Positions 1-10,949 of a DNA stretch of 15,063 bases are shown piece after piece. The DNA is from Paracoccaceae bacterium (GTDB lineage: Bacteria > Pseudomonadota > Alphaproteobacteria > Rhodobacterales > Rhodobacteraceae): assembly GCA_024304875.1 (NCBI GenBank), contig JAMWZF010000006.1:12113-27175 (forward strand). The letters run 5' to 3'. Position numbers and translations under genes: made by a program. Position 1 is the first letter of the stretch. The number at the start of each line of letters is the position of its first letter. The notes beneath the pieces are model-generated. The model saw nothing but the letters and a program-made list of their open reading frames with translations, had not been told where the DNA came from and made no database searches.

Positions 1-294
1 ATTGAGGAAGATCGAGGACTCGTTGGGTATGTCGGCGGCGCAGGCCTTCGCCATCGCCCGCTTCGCCTCGGGATTGAGCTCTCTTCGATCCTCGTAGCCG
101 AGGTTGATCGTGCGGGAGGGCAGGACGGCGCCGCCGTGAACCCTCTCGAGGACGCCGGTGTCGGCGAGCTCGGAGAGGTCGCGCCGGATGGTTTGAACCG
201 CGACACCGAAATGCGCGGCAAGGCCGTCGACGGTCACCTTCCGGTCGCGGCGGGCGATGTCGAGGATCTCGCTCTGGCGAAAGGACTGGGACAT
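1..294 (-). CDS. glpR: GlpR, DeoR-family glycerol regulon repressor (N-terminal 98 residues; cut by window edge)
   Basis: This is the N-terminal part of a DeoR-family transcription repressor; the reading frame runs open off the left edge. Translation begins MSQSFRQSEILDIARR and contains the family's winged helix-turn-helix at about residues 6-57, with the signature TIRRDLSELADTGVLERVHG at residues 35-54. The effector-binding domain would begin near residue 76 and is mostly outside the window. The ATG has a GGAGG at 299-303, only four bases away. It is divergent from glpD, which is the usual place for a glp repressor. By analogy with E. coli GlpR it should bind operators in the intergenic region and be released by glycerol 3-phosphate. 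The family call is seen in the sequence; the glp assignment rests on context. Another sugar-phosphate-sensing DeoR member is possible but less likely. Confidence 0.88.
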   Translation of the reverse strand, partial: MSQSFRQSEILDIARRDRKVTVDGLAAHFGVAVQTIRRDLSELADTGVLERVHGGAVLPSRTINLGYEDRRELNPEAKRAMAKACAADIPNESSIFLN

Positions 295-315
295 TGGACC
301 TCCGGCAACTGGGGG

Positions 316-344
316 AATGGTGCGAAAACGCGCGGAATTGTCAA
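316..344 (-). promoter_or_regulatory. Probable glpR promoter with an operator-like element in its spacer
   Basis: On the minus strand a perfect TTGACA (344-339) is followed after 17 bases by ACCATT (321-316); the alternative CACCAT lies at 16 bases. The -35 matches the consensus fully but the -10 is poor. The predicted start would leave a leader of about 15 bases before the glpR ATG. The spacer contains GCGAAAACG (322-330 on the + strand), the same 9-mer found in the glpD-proximal repeats at 486-494, so GlpR may repress its own gene. This is a motif-based inference; the weak -10 limits confidence. Confidence 0.45.
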
Positions 345-456
345 GTTCGACGCCCTTTTGTTCGGACAGTGACCGGGTAGGGCCTGAAACCTGCTGTGAT
401 TCGAGCCTCGGTGGGCGCACTCGGACCTTACCGGGAAGCATGAGGCTTCAAATACG

Positions 457-517
457 GCGAAAAATGAGCGGCTTAGCGAAAAAGAGCGAAAACGAACATC
501 AGGGCTTTCGTTTTGCG
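457..517. promoter_or_regulatory. Putative GlpR operator array upstream of glpD
   Basis: GCGAAAA occurs three times on the + strand, starting at 457, 476 and 486. The last copy runs into AAAACGAA (489-496), which forms an inverted repeat with TTCGTTTT (507-514) across ten bases. CGAACAT at 493-499 also matches half of the E. coli GlpR operator as I recall it. AT-rich repeats of this kind are unusual in such GC-rich DNA, and they lie just upstream of glpD beside a DeoR-family gene. DeoR proteins are known to bind repeated TTCG/CGAA-type elements. Binding by GlpR is inferred. Confidence 0.5.
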
Positions 518-534
518 GGCAAGTCTGTTTGTAT
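506..534 (+). promoter_or_regulatory. Tentative glpD operon promoter
   Basis: The best arrangement I can find is TTTCGT (506-511; weak -35) and TTGTAT (529-534; weak -10) with 17 bases between, giving a leader of roughly 30 bases before the glpD ATG at 570. The -35 side overlaps the right arm of the inverted repeat at 507-514, as expected for a repressed promoter. Neither hexamer is a good match, so the position is uncertain; an activator or another sigma factor could be involved. Confidence 0.25.
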
Positions 535-569
535 CGCGCAGTAACGAAACAACGGCAGGGGAGGGCCGT

Positions 570-2168
570 ATGTCGAGGGCGGAAGAGGTCCAGGACCTTT
601 TCATCATAGGCGGCGGCATCAACGGCTGCGGCATTGCCCGCGACGCGGCGGGCCGGGGCTACTCCGTGACCCTGGCCGAGATGAACGACCTCGCCTCCGC
701 CACGTCCTCGGCCTCGACCAAGCTGTTCCATGGCGGCCTGCGCTATCTCGAGTACTTCGAGGTCCGGCTGGTCCGCGAGGCGTTGAAGGAGCGCGAGACG
801 CTTCTGCGCGCCATGCCGCACATCTCCTGGCCCATGCGGTTCGTCCTGCCCTACCACAAGGACATGCGGTTCGAGGGGCAGACCCCGGCGTCGAAGGTCC
901 TGAGCACCGTCATGCCCTGGACACGGGGGCGGCGGCCCGCCTGGGTGATCCGGCTGGGGCTGTTCCTCTACGACACCCTCGGCGGTCGGAAGATCCTGCC
1001 GGCGACGAAGACGCTCGACCTGCGCACCGCACCCGAGGGCGCGCCGCTCGACGACCGGTTCGAGACCGCCTACGAGTACAGCGACTGCTGGGTGGAGGAC
1101 TCCCGCCTCGTCGTCCTGAACGCCCGCGATGCGCAGGCGCGGGGCGCCAGGATCCTGACCCGGGCCGAGGTGACATCGGCGCGGCGCGACGGCGATCTCT
1201 GGGTCGTCTCTCTTCTCGAACAGGACACCGGCGAGACCCGCGAGGTCCGGGCCCGGATGCTGGTCAACGCGGCAGGGCCCTGGGTCGGTGACGTGATCCG
1301 CACGAAGATCCGGTCGAACAGCCTCGATGGCGTCCGGCTGGTGCGCGGCTCGCACATCGTCACGCGCAAGCTCTTCGATCACGGCAAGTGCTATTTCTTC
1401 CAGGGCACCGACGGGCGGATCATGTTCGCGATCCCCTACGAGGAGGACTTCACCCTCATCGGCACCACGGACGCCGAGCATGACGACCCCGAAGTCCGGC
1501 CCGAGTGCACCGCCGAAGAGCGCCGCTACATGCTGGATTTCGTCAATGCCTACCTGAAGGATCCCGTCCGCGAGGAAGACGTCGTCTGGAGTTATTCCGG
1601 AGTGCGGCCGCTGTATGACGACGGCGCCCAGTCGGCGACGGCGGCTACGCGGGACTATACGCTTAAGGTGGACGACGACGGCGGCGCGCCTGTCCTGATG
1701 ATCTTCGGGGGCAAGATCACGACATACCGGCGACTTGCGGAAAGCGCGCTTGACCGGATCGGCCGCTACCTGCCCGACGGGAAGGGGCCATGGACCGCAG
1801 GTGTCCCCCTGCCGGGCGGAGACTTTGCCGTCAGCGAGGTGGCGGCACTGACCGATCAGCTGAAGACGCAGCACCCCTACCTCAGCGACTATGCCTGCCG
1901 CCGGCTCATCCGCGCCTACGGGACCGAGGCGCGGGACATGCTCGCCGGAGCGCAAGGCGCGGCGGATCTGGGCGAGGCCTTCGGGGCCACGCTGACCGAG
2001 CGCGAGGTCCGCTGGCTGATGGACCGCGAATGGGCGCGCACCGCAGAGGACGTGGTCTGGCGCCGGTCGAAACTGGGGCTGCGGATGACGCCGGACGAGA
2101 TCGCCCGGCTGGATCGCTGGATGAACGAGGCGCGCCCGCGCGATGCGTGGCGCAAGGCCGCCGAATAG
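570..2168 (+). CDS. glpD: GlpD, FAD-dependent glycerol-3-phosphate dehydrogenase
   Basis: A 532-residue aerobic glycerol-3-phosphate dehydrogenase that oxidises glycerol 3-phosphate to dihydroxyacetone phosphate and passes electrons to the membrane quinone pool. It has the N-terminal FAD-binding motif IIGGGINGCGIARD at residues 12-25, the GlpD signature around SSASTKLFHGGLRYLEYF (46-63), NAAGPW (233-238), SGVRPLYDDG in the substrate region (343-352) and GGKITTYR (380-387), followed by the family's C-terminal domain. Length is a little above E. coli GlpD (about 501). The ATG at 570 was chosen because AGGGGAGG lies at 557-564 and the FAD motif then sits close to the N-terminus; in-frame upstream starts lack a ribosome site. 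It is the first gene of the glycerol operon, 27 bases before glpS, and is probably controlled by the divergent GlpR. Confidence 0.97.
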   Translation: MSRAEEVQDLFIIGGGINGCGIARDAAGRGYSVTLAEMNDLASATSSASTKLFHGGLRYLEYFEVRLVREALKERETLLRAMPHISWPMRFVLPYHKDMRFEGQTPASKVLSTVMPWTRGRRPAWVIRLGLFLYDTLGGRKILPATKTLDLRTAPEGAPLDDRFETAYEYSDCWVEDSRLVVLNARDAQARGARILTRAEVTSARRDGDLWVVSLLEQDTGETREVRARMLVNAAGPWVGDVIRTKIRSNSLDGVRLVRGSHIVTRKLFDHGKCYFFQGTDGRIMFAIPYEEDFTLIGTTDAEHDDPEVRPECTAEERRYMLDFVNAYLKDPVREEDVVWSYSGVRPLYDDGAQSATAATRDYTLKVDDDGGAPVLMIFGGKITTYRRLAESALDRIGRYLPDGKGPWTAGVPLPGGDFAVSEVAALTDQLKTQHPYLSDYACRRLIRAYGTEARDMLAGAQGAADLGEAFGATLTEREVRWLMDREWARTAEDVVWRRSKLGLRMTPDEIARLDRWMNEARPRDAWRKAAE

Positions 2169-2195
2169 CGGCACCCTGGGAGGAGGACTGTTCAG

Positions 2196-3284
<1,089 letters not shown>

Positions 3285-3285
3285 C

Positions 3286-6142
<2,857 letters not shown>

Positions 6143-6166
6143 CGCGCGGAAAAGGGAGGAAACGCA

Positions 6167-6439
6167 ATGGCCTGGATGGCATGGACCACACCCACGGCGA
6201 TCTTCTTCGCGACGATCGCGGCGCTGCTGATCGTCTTCACGGTGCTGGCGATCAAGTTTCCCGAAACGCCCCGGACCGGGATCCTCAGGATCGAAACGAC
6301 GCGGGGCGACCGGCTCTTCATCACGCTTCTGGGCTCGGCCTTCATCAACCTTGCCTGGCTCGGCCTCGAACTCGGACCCCAGCCATGGGCGCTGGCGGTC
6401 TGCCTGATCTACGCCGCAGCGGTCTTCCGCTGGGTGTAG
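6167..6439 (+). CDS. glpU: GlpU, small DUF2160-type membrane protein of the glycerol transporter
   Basis: A 90-residue hydrophobic protein with two or three likely membrane spans (about 9-29, 49-67 and 72-88) separated by a short polar loop rich in Thr and Arg (about 32-48). It has no recognisable catalytic motif. It matches, by size, position and general character, the small DUF2160-type membrane protein encoded between permease and binding-protein genes in rhizobial glycerol operons. Its job is unknown; an accessory or stabilising subunit of the transporter is a reasonable guess. An excellent GGGAGG (6154-6159) supports the ATG at 6167 over a second ATG three codons later. The DUF assignment is from memory of the family, not from a search. 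Confidence 0.82.
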   Translation: MAWMAWTTPTAIFFATIAALLIVFTVLAIKFPETPRTGILRIETTRGDRLFITLLGSAFINLAWLGLELGPQPWALAVCLIYAAAVFRWV

Positions 6440-6447
6440 CTGCAATG

Positions 6448-6470
6448 CTGCGGGGCCGGGCGCCCCGCAG
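6448..6470 (+). other. Intercistronic RNA hairpin between glpU and glpV
   Basis: A perfect 9-base-pair stem, CTGCGGGGC (6448-6456) with GCCCCGCAG (6462-6470), closes a five-base loop. It lies in the 60-base glpU-glpV gap and is followed not by a T-run but by the glpV ribosome site GGGAGG at 6489-6494, so it is unlikely to be an intrinsic terminator. In transport operons such stems often block exonucleases or mark processing points so that binding-protein mRNA outlasts the rest. That role is inferred here. Confidence 0.6.
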
Positions 6471-6499
6471 TCCCACGATGGTTCAATAGGGAGGACACC

Positions 6500-8215
6500 A
6501 TGAACCGATTTCTGACATCCACCGCGGCCTTCGCGCTCTGCCTGACGGCAGCGCCCGCGTTCGCCGACATGGAGGCCGCCCTTGCGTTCCTCGACGAGGA
6601 GATCGAGCGCTCTGCCCTGACCCGCGAGGAGCAGGAAGCCGAGATGCAGTGGTTCATCGACGCGGCCGAGCCCTTCCAGGGCATGGAGATCACCGTCGTC
6701 TCGGAGACGATCACGACCCATGAGTACGAGGCCAACGTCCTCGCTCCGGCGTTCAGCGCGATCACCGGCATCCAGGTCACCCACGACCTGATCGGCGAAG
6801 GCGACGTGGTCGAGAAGCTGCAGACGCAGATGCAGACCGGCGAGAACATCTACGACGCCTACATCAACGACAGCGACCTGATCGGCACCCACTGGCGCTA
6901 CCAGCAGGCCCGCAACCTGACCGACTGGATGGCGGGCGAAGGCGCGTCCGTCACCAACCCGAACCTGAACCTCGACGATTTCATCGGCCTGCAGTTCACC
7001 ACCGGGCCCGACGGCAAGCTCTACCAGCTGCCCGACCAGCAGTTCGCGAACCTCTACTGGTTCCGCTACGACATGTTCACCGACGAGAAGAACATGGCCG
7101 ATTTCGAGGCCGAGTACGGCTATCCGCTCGGCGTTCCGGTCAACTGGTCGGCCTACGAGGACATCGCCGCCTTCTTCACCGGCCGCGACCTCAGCCACAT
7201 GGGGATCGAGGGCGAAATCTTCGGCCACATGGACTACGGCAAGAAGGACCCGTCGCTCGGCTGGCGGTTCACCGATGCCTGGATGTCGATGGCCGGGATG
7301 GGCGACGTGGGCGAACCCAACGGCCTGCCGGTCGATGAATGGGGCATCCGCGTGAACGAGAACTCGCAGCCCGTCGGCTCCTGCGTGGCCCGCGGCGGCG
7401 CGACGAACTCGCCCGCGGCCGTCTATGCGATCGAGAAGTACGTCGAGTGGCTGACCAACTACGCGCCGCCCGCCGCTGCCGGCATGACCTTCTCCGAGTC
7501 CGGGCCGATCCCGGCGCAGGGCAACGTCGCGCAGCAGATGTTCTGGTACACCGCCTTCACCGCCGACATGGTCGGCGACGGGGCGGCTGCGGTGCTGGAC
7601 GAGGACGGCATGCCGCTCTGGCGGATGGCCCCCTCGCCGCACGGCGTCTACTGGGAAGAGGGCATGAAGGTCGGCTACCAGGACGCCGGGTCCTGGACGC
7701 TGATGGAATCGACGCCCGTCGACCGCGCCCAGGCCGCCTGGCTCTACGCCCAGTTCGTCACCTCCATGACGGTGGACGTCGAGAAGTCCCACGCGGGCCT
7801 GACCTTCATCCGCGAGAGCACCATCAACCACGACAGCTTCACCGAGCGCGCGCCTGCGCTGGGGGGCCTCGTGGAGTTCTACCGCTCGCCGGCCCGGACC
7901 CAGTGGTCGCCGACCGGGACGAACATCCCCGACTACCCGCGCCTGGCGCAGCTGTGGTGGCAGAACATCGGTGACGCCTCCTCGGGTGCAAAGTCCGCGC
8001 AGGAAGCGCTCGACAGCCTCTGCGAGCAGCAGGAGCAGGTGCTCGAGCGGCTCGAGCGGGCAGGGGTCCAGGGCGATCTTGGCCCGGTCCTGAACGAGGA
8101 GCAGGATCCGTCCTACTGGCTGGAGCAGCCGGGTTCGCCCAAGCCCGCGCTCGAGAACGAGGACGAAGAGCCGATGACCGTCTCCTACGACGAGCTCATC
8201 CAGTCCTGGCAGTAA
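6500..8215 (+). CDS. glpV: GlpV, periplasmic glycerol-binding protein
   Basis: A 571-residue extracellular solute-binding protein, the receptor that delivers glycerol to GlpPQST. Residues 1-22 are a signal peptide with a basic start, hydrophobic core and AFA cleavage site before Asp23; the internal Cys14 has no lipobox context, so export as a soluble periplasmic protein is expected. It is long for a sugar-type binding protein (usually about 400-450), but the large size is typical of the GlpV-like group as I know it. The mature protein is rich in aromatic residues and has only two Cys (295 and 508), which could pair in the periplasm. GGGAGG at 6489-6494 supports the ATG. A hairpin precedes the gene and a terminator-like hairpin follows it, suggesting its mRNA level is set separately. 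Confidence 0.93.
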   Translation: MNRFLTSTAAFALCLTAAPAFADMEAALAFLDEEIERSALTREEQEAEMQWFIDAAEPFQGMEITVVSETITTHEYEANVLAPAFSAITGIQVTHDLIGEGDVVEKLQTQMQTGENIYDAYINDSDLIGTHWRYQQARNLTDWMAGEGASVTNPNLNLDDFIGLQFTTGPDGKLYQLPDQQFANLYWFRYDMFTDEKNMADFEAEYGYPLGVPVNWSAYEDIAAFFTGRDLSHMGIEGEIFGHMDYGKKDPSLGWRFTDAWMSMAGMGDVGEPNGLPVDEWGIRVNENSQPVGSCVARGGATNSPAAVYAIEKYVEWLTNYAPPAAAGMTFSESGPIPAQGNVAQQMFWYTAFTADMVGDGAAAVLDEDGMPLWRMAPSPHGVYWEEGMKVGYQDAGSWTLMESTPVDRAQAAWLYAQFVTSMTVDVEKSHAGLTFIRESTINHDSFTERAPALGGLVEFYRSPARTQWSPTGTNIPDYPRLAQLWWQNIGDASSGAKSAQEALDSLCEQQEQVLERLERAGVQGDLGPVLNEEQDPSYWLEQPGSPKPALENEDEEPMTVSYDELIQSWQ

Positions 8216-8224
8216 GCGCCACAG

Positions 8225-8260
8225 TGCCGGGGCCTTCGGGCCCCGGCATTCTTCTTTCTT
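8225..8260 (+). terminator. Terminator/attenuator hairpin between glpV and glpK
   Basis: A perfect ten-base-pair stem, TGCCGGGGCC (8225-8234) and GGCCCCGGCA (8239-8248), closes a TTCG tetraloop and is followed by a pyrimidine tract TTCTTCTTTCTT (8249-8260). This is a strong intrinsic-terminator shape, though the tract is interrupted by C. It starts nine bases after the glpV stop and ends 17 bases before the glpK ATG. As no promoter fits in the remaining space, glpK expression should depend on read-through, or the stem marks a stable 3' end for the transporter mRNA. Confidence 0.82.
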
Positions 8261-8277
8261 CCCAAGACAGCAGTGCA

Positions 8278-9759
8278 ATGACCCACGTTCTCGCCATCGA
8301 TCAGGGGACGACCTCTTCGCGTGCCATCGTCTTCGACGCGACCATGCGGATCGTCGCCAAGGCGCAGCAGGAATTCCCGCAGCATTTTCCCCAAAGCGGG
8401 TGGGTCGAGCACGATCCGGCCGACCTCTGGTCGACGACCGTGGCGACCTGCCGCGACGCCATCGAAGGCGCCAGCCTCCGGCCAGCCGATATCGCTGCCA
8501 TCGGGATCACCAACCAGCGGGAGACGACGGTGATCTGGGACCGCCGGACCGGCCGTCCCATCCACAACGCCATCGTCTGGCAGGATCGCCGCACGTCGGA
8601 CATCTGCGCCCGGCTGCGCGAGGCCGGCCATGAAGAGACGGTGACCGACCGGACCGGGCTTCTGCTCGATCCCTATTTCTGCGGCACCAAGATCGCCTGG
8701 CTTCTGGACAACGTGGAGGGGGCCCGGGCGCGGGCCGAGGCCGGGCAACTGGCTTTCGGCACCGTCGACAGCTGGCTCATCTGGAACCTGACCGGCGGCG
8801 CTGTTCATGCGACCGATGCCACCAATGCCAGCCGGACCATGCTCTATGACCTCCACAAGGGTCGCTGGTCGCAGACCATGTGCGACATGCTGGGTGTGCC
8901 GATGGCGCTGCTTCCCGAAGTGCGCGACAGCGATGCCTCTTTCGGCGCCACGAGGGCCGATCTGTTCGGGGCCGAGATTCCGATCATCGGCGTTGCGGGC
9001 GACCAGCAGGCGGCGACCATCGGGCAGGCCTGCTTTCGGCCCGGCATGGTCAAGTCGACCTACGGGACCGGCTGCTTTGCCCTTCTCAACACGGGCGATA
9101 CCCCTGTGCGGTCGCAGAACCGGCTTCTGACGACCATCGCCTACCAGTTCGGCGGACGCCCGACCTATGCGCTGGAGGGGTCGATCTTCGTCGCCGGCGC
9201 CGTCGTCCAGTGGCTTCGCGACGGCCTGACGCTGATCCGGGACGCGGAAGAAGCGCAAGTTCTGGCCGCGCAGGCCGATCCCGCCCAGGACGTGGTCCTG
9301 GTCCCGGCCTTCACCGGGCTGGGCGCCCCCTACTGGCGGCCCGAGTGCCGGGGCGCGCTCTTCGGCCTCACGCGGGCCACCGGCCCCCGGGAGCTGGCCC
9401 GCGCCGCGCTCGAGAGCGTGGGGTTCCAGACCCGCGATCTGCTCAAGGCGATGTGGTCCGACTGGCAACCGGACGCCCGGAACACCCTTCGGGTCGACGG
9501 CGGCCTGAGCGCGTCGGATTGGGCCATGCAATTCCTCGCCGATATCCTCGACGTGCAGGTGGACAGACCCGAGATCCTTGAAACGACGGCCCTTGGTGCG
9601 GCCTGGCTCGCGGGTCGGGGGATAGATCTCTACCCGGACCAGGCCGATTTTGCCGATTCCTGGAGGGTCGCGCGCCGGTTCGAACCAGAGATGTCGCTTG
9701 ACGCCCGTGCGCGGAAGGTAGCGTCGTGGGAGGCCGCCATAAGGGCTCTCACCAATTAG
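8278..9759 (+). CDS. glpK: GlpK, glycerol kinase
   Basis: A 493-residue FGGY-family kinase that converts glycerol and ATP to glycerol 3-phosphate, trapping glycerol inside the cell. The N-terminal phosphate loop DQGTTSSRA is at 8-16; glycerol-site residues Arg81-Glu82 (NQRET), Tyr133 (DPYFCGTK) and Asp242 (GVAGDQQA) are present, as are YGTGCF (262-267) and the C-terminal DGG and ALGAA motifs. The E. coli fructose-bisphosphate loop GGKGGTR has no counterpart in the shorter stretch at about 215-236, and the E. coli C-terminal IIA-Glc contact region is not recognisable, so those allosteric controls are probably missing. The ATG at 8278 was chosen by homology of the start; no clear Shine-Dalgarno precedes it, only a weak AAGACAG. 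It follows a terminator-like hairpin and overlaps the convergent gene by four bases. Confidence 0.96.
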   Translation: MTHVLAIDQGTTSSRAIVFDATMRIVAKAQQEFPQHFPQSGWVEHDPADLWSTTVATCRDAIEGASLRPADIAAIGITNQRETTVIWDRRTGRPIHNAIVWQDRRTSDICARLREAGHEETVTDRTGLLLDPYFCGTKIAWLLDNVEGARARAEAGQLAFGTVDSWLIWNLTGGAVHATDATNASRTMLYDLHKGRWSQTMCDMLGVPMALLPEVRDSDASFGATRADLFGAEIPIIGVAGDQQAATIGQACFRPGMVKSTYGTGCFALLNTGDTPVRSQNRLLTTIAYQFGGRPTYALEGSIFVAGAVVQWLRDGLTLIRDAEEAQVLAAQADPAQDVVLVPAFTGLGAPYWRPECRGALFGLTRATGPRELARAALESVGFQTRDLLKAMWSDWQPDARNTLRVDGGLSASDWAMQFLADILDVQVDRPEILETTALGAAWLAGRGIDLYPDQADFADSWRVARRFEPEMSLDARARKVASWEAAIRALTN

Positions 9760-10949
9760 TCCTCGGCCTTGTCAGCGCCAAACCCGCCTCTTCGGTGACA
9801 AAAACCAACTGCTGGACGAGGCGAGAGATGTTCGGGGCCGACGTCCAGAATGGACGGGGTGCCAAGTTGCCCGAGCGCGCGGATCAGTTCGAGCTCCAGG
9901 ATCGCCATCGCGCGCTCCGCACCTTCGGCGCCCCCGGCGCCCACCCCGAAGGCCAGTGCCCGACCGGCAAGCGCGAAGTCGGCGCCGAGGGCGCGGGCGC
10001 GCATCAGGTCCGCGCCGCGCCGGATGCCGCTGTCCACAATGACGGCCATGCGGCCGGCCACGGCGCTGGCGATCCGGGGCAGCACTTGCGCGGTTGGCGG
10101 GCCGAAGGCCACCTGTCGGCCGCCATGGTTCGAAACCACGATGCCGTCGCAGCCGACCTCGGCGCAGCGCAGGGCGTCGTCGGGGTGCAGGATGCCCTTG
10201 ACCAGCAGCTTGCCGCGCCATCGGGTCCGCAGCCTCTTCAGACCCTCCCAGGTGAACCCCGGCGTGATCAGCGTCTTCTGAACGTCGGCGTAGGACGTGG
10301 CCACGTTCAGCAGGTCGGCGTAGTTGGCGACGCTGGGCGTGCCGTGACGCAGGCTGGCCAGCGCCCAGCGCGGGTGCAGGGCGCAGTGCAGCACCACTTC
10401 CGGCGTGAAGCGGAACGGCACGGAGAGCTGGTTGCGGATGTCGCGATCGCGCTTGCCCGCGGCGGGGACGTCCGCGGTCACGATCATGACCTCGTAACCG
10501 GCCGCCTCGGCCCGGGCGATCAACCCTTCGGTCACGCTCTCGTCGTTCGAGACGTAAAGCTGGAACCAGCCGTTGCCGTCCGCCGCCTCGGCGAGGTCCT
10601 CCAGCGTCGTGGAGGCCGCGGAGGAGGCCACGTAGGGGACGTTCCGGCGCTTGCAGAGCCGGGCGAGGGTCAGGTCCGCGCCGGGCCAGAAGGCGTTCAG
10701 CATGCCGATCGGGGCCATGCCGAAAGGCATGTCGTAGGTGTGCCCGAAGAGCGTGGCGTGGGTGTCGATGGACGACACATCCACCATGTAGCGCGGCGTC
10801 AGCTCCACCTCTTCGAAGGCGGCCACGTTGCGGTGCATGTTGCGCTCGGATTCCGCGCCGCCATCCACGAGGTCGAAGGCGAACCGCGGAATCCGGCGCC
10901 GCGCGAGGGTGCGCAGATCGTCGATCGAGGCGGCGCGGGACAGGCGCAT
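9756..10949 (-). CDS. FMN-dependent 2-hydroxyacid dehydrogenase (lactate dehydrogenase/oxidase family)
   Basis: A 397-residue member of the (S)-2-hydroxyacid dehydrogenase family (LldD, glycolate oxidase, mandelate dehydrogenase), which oxidises 2-hydroxyacids to 2-oxoacids with FMN. Visible active-site elements are WFQLYV (128-133, Tyr132), TADVP (159-163), LLVKGI (Lys251), the signature SNHGGRQ (273-279) with catalytic His275, and the phosphate-binding DSGIRRG (306-312). The LDG that usually follows RQ is VAF here. A tail of about 20 residues, rich in Arg and Gly, follows the normal end. The ATG overlaps the upstream SDR stop as TGATG, so it is the last gene of the minus-strand operon. Lactate, glycolate or a sugar-derived 2-hydroxyacid are possible substrates; L-lactate is the commonest in the family. 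Its stop overlaps that of glpK. Confidence 0.88.
   Translation of the reverse strand: MRLSRAASIDDLRTLARRRIPRFAFDLVDGGAESERNMHRNVAAFEEVELTPRYMVDVSSIDTHATLFGHTYDMPFGMAPIGMLNAFWPGADLTLARLCKRRNVPYVASSAASTTLEDLAEAADGNGWFQLYVSNDESVTEGLIARAEAAGYEVMIVTADVPAAGKRDRDIRNQLSVPFRFTPEVVLHCALHPRWALASLRHGTPSVANYADLLNVATSYADVQKTLITPGFTWEGLKRLRTRWRGKLLVKGILHPDDALRCAEVGCDGIVVSNHGGRQVAFGPPTAQVLPRIASAVAGRMAVIVDSGIRRGADLMRARALGADFALAGRALAFGVGAGGAEGAERAMAILELELIRALGQLGTPSILDVGPEHLSPRPAVGFCHRRGGFGADKAED

Noticed and set aside
513..569. Upstream in-frame start for glpD (TTG at 513) that would add 19 residues
   Set aside because: It overlaps the operator and promoter-like region and has no ribosome site, while the ATG at 570 has a strong one and puts the FAD motif at the usual place.
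8224..8277. Upstream in-frame GTG start for glpK
   Set aside because: It would place coding sequence inside the terminator-like hairpin and add 18 residues not found in glycerol kinases, whose N-terminus matches the ATG at 8278.
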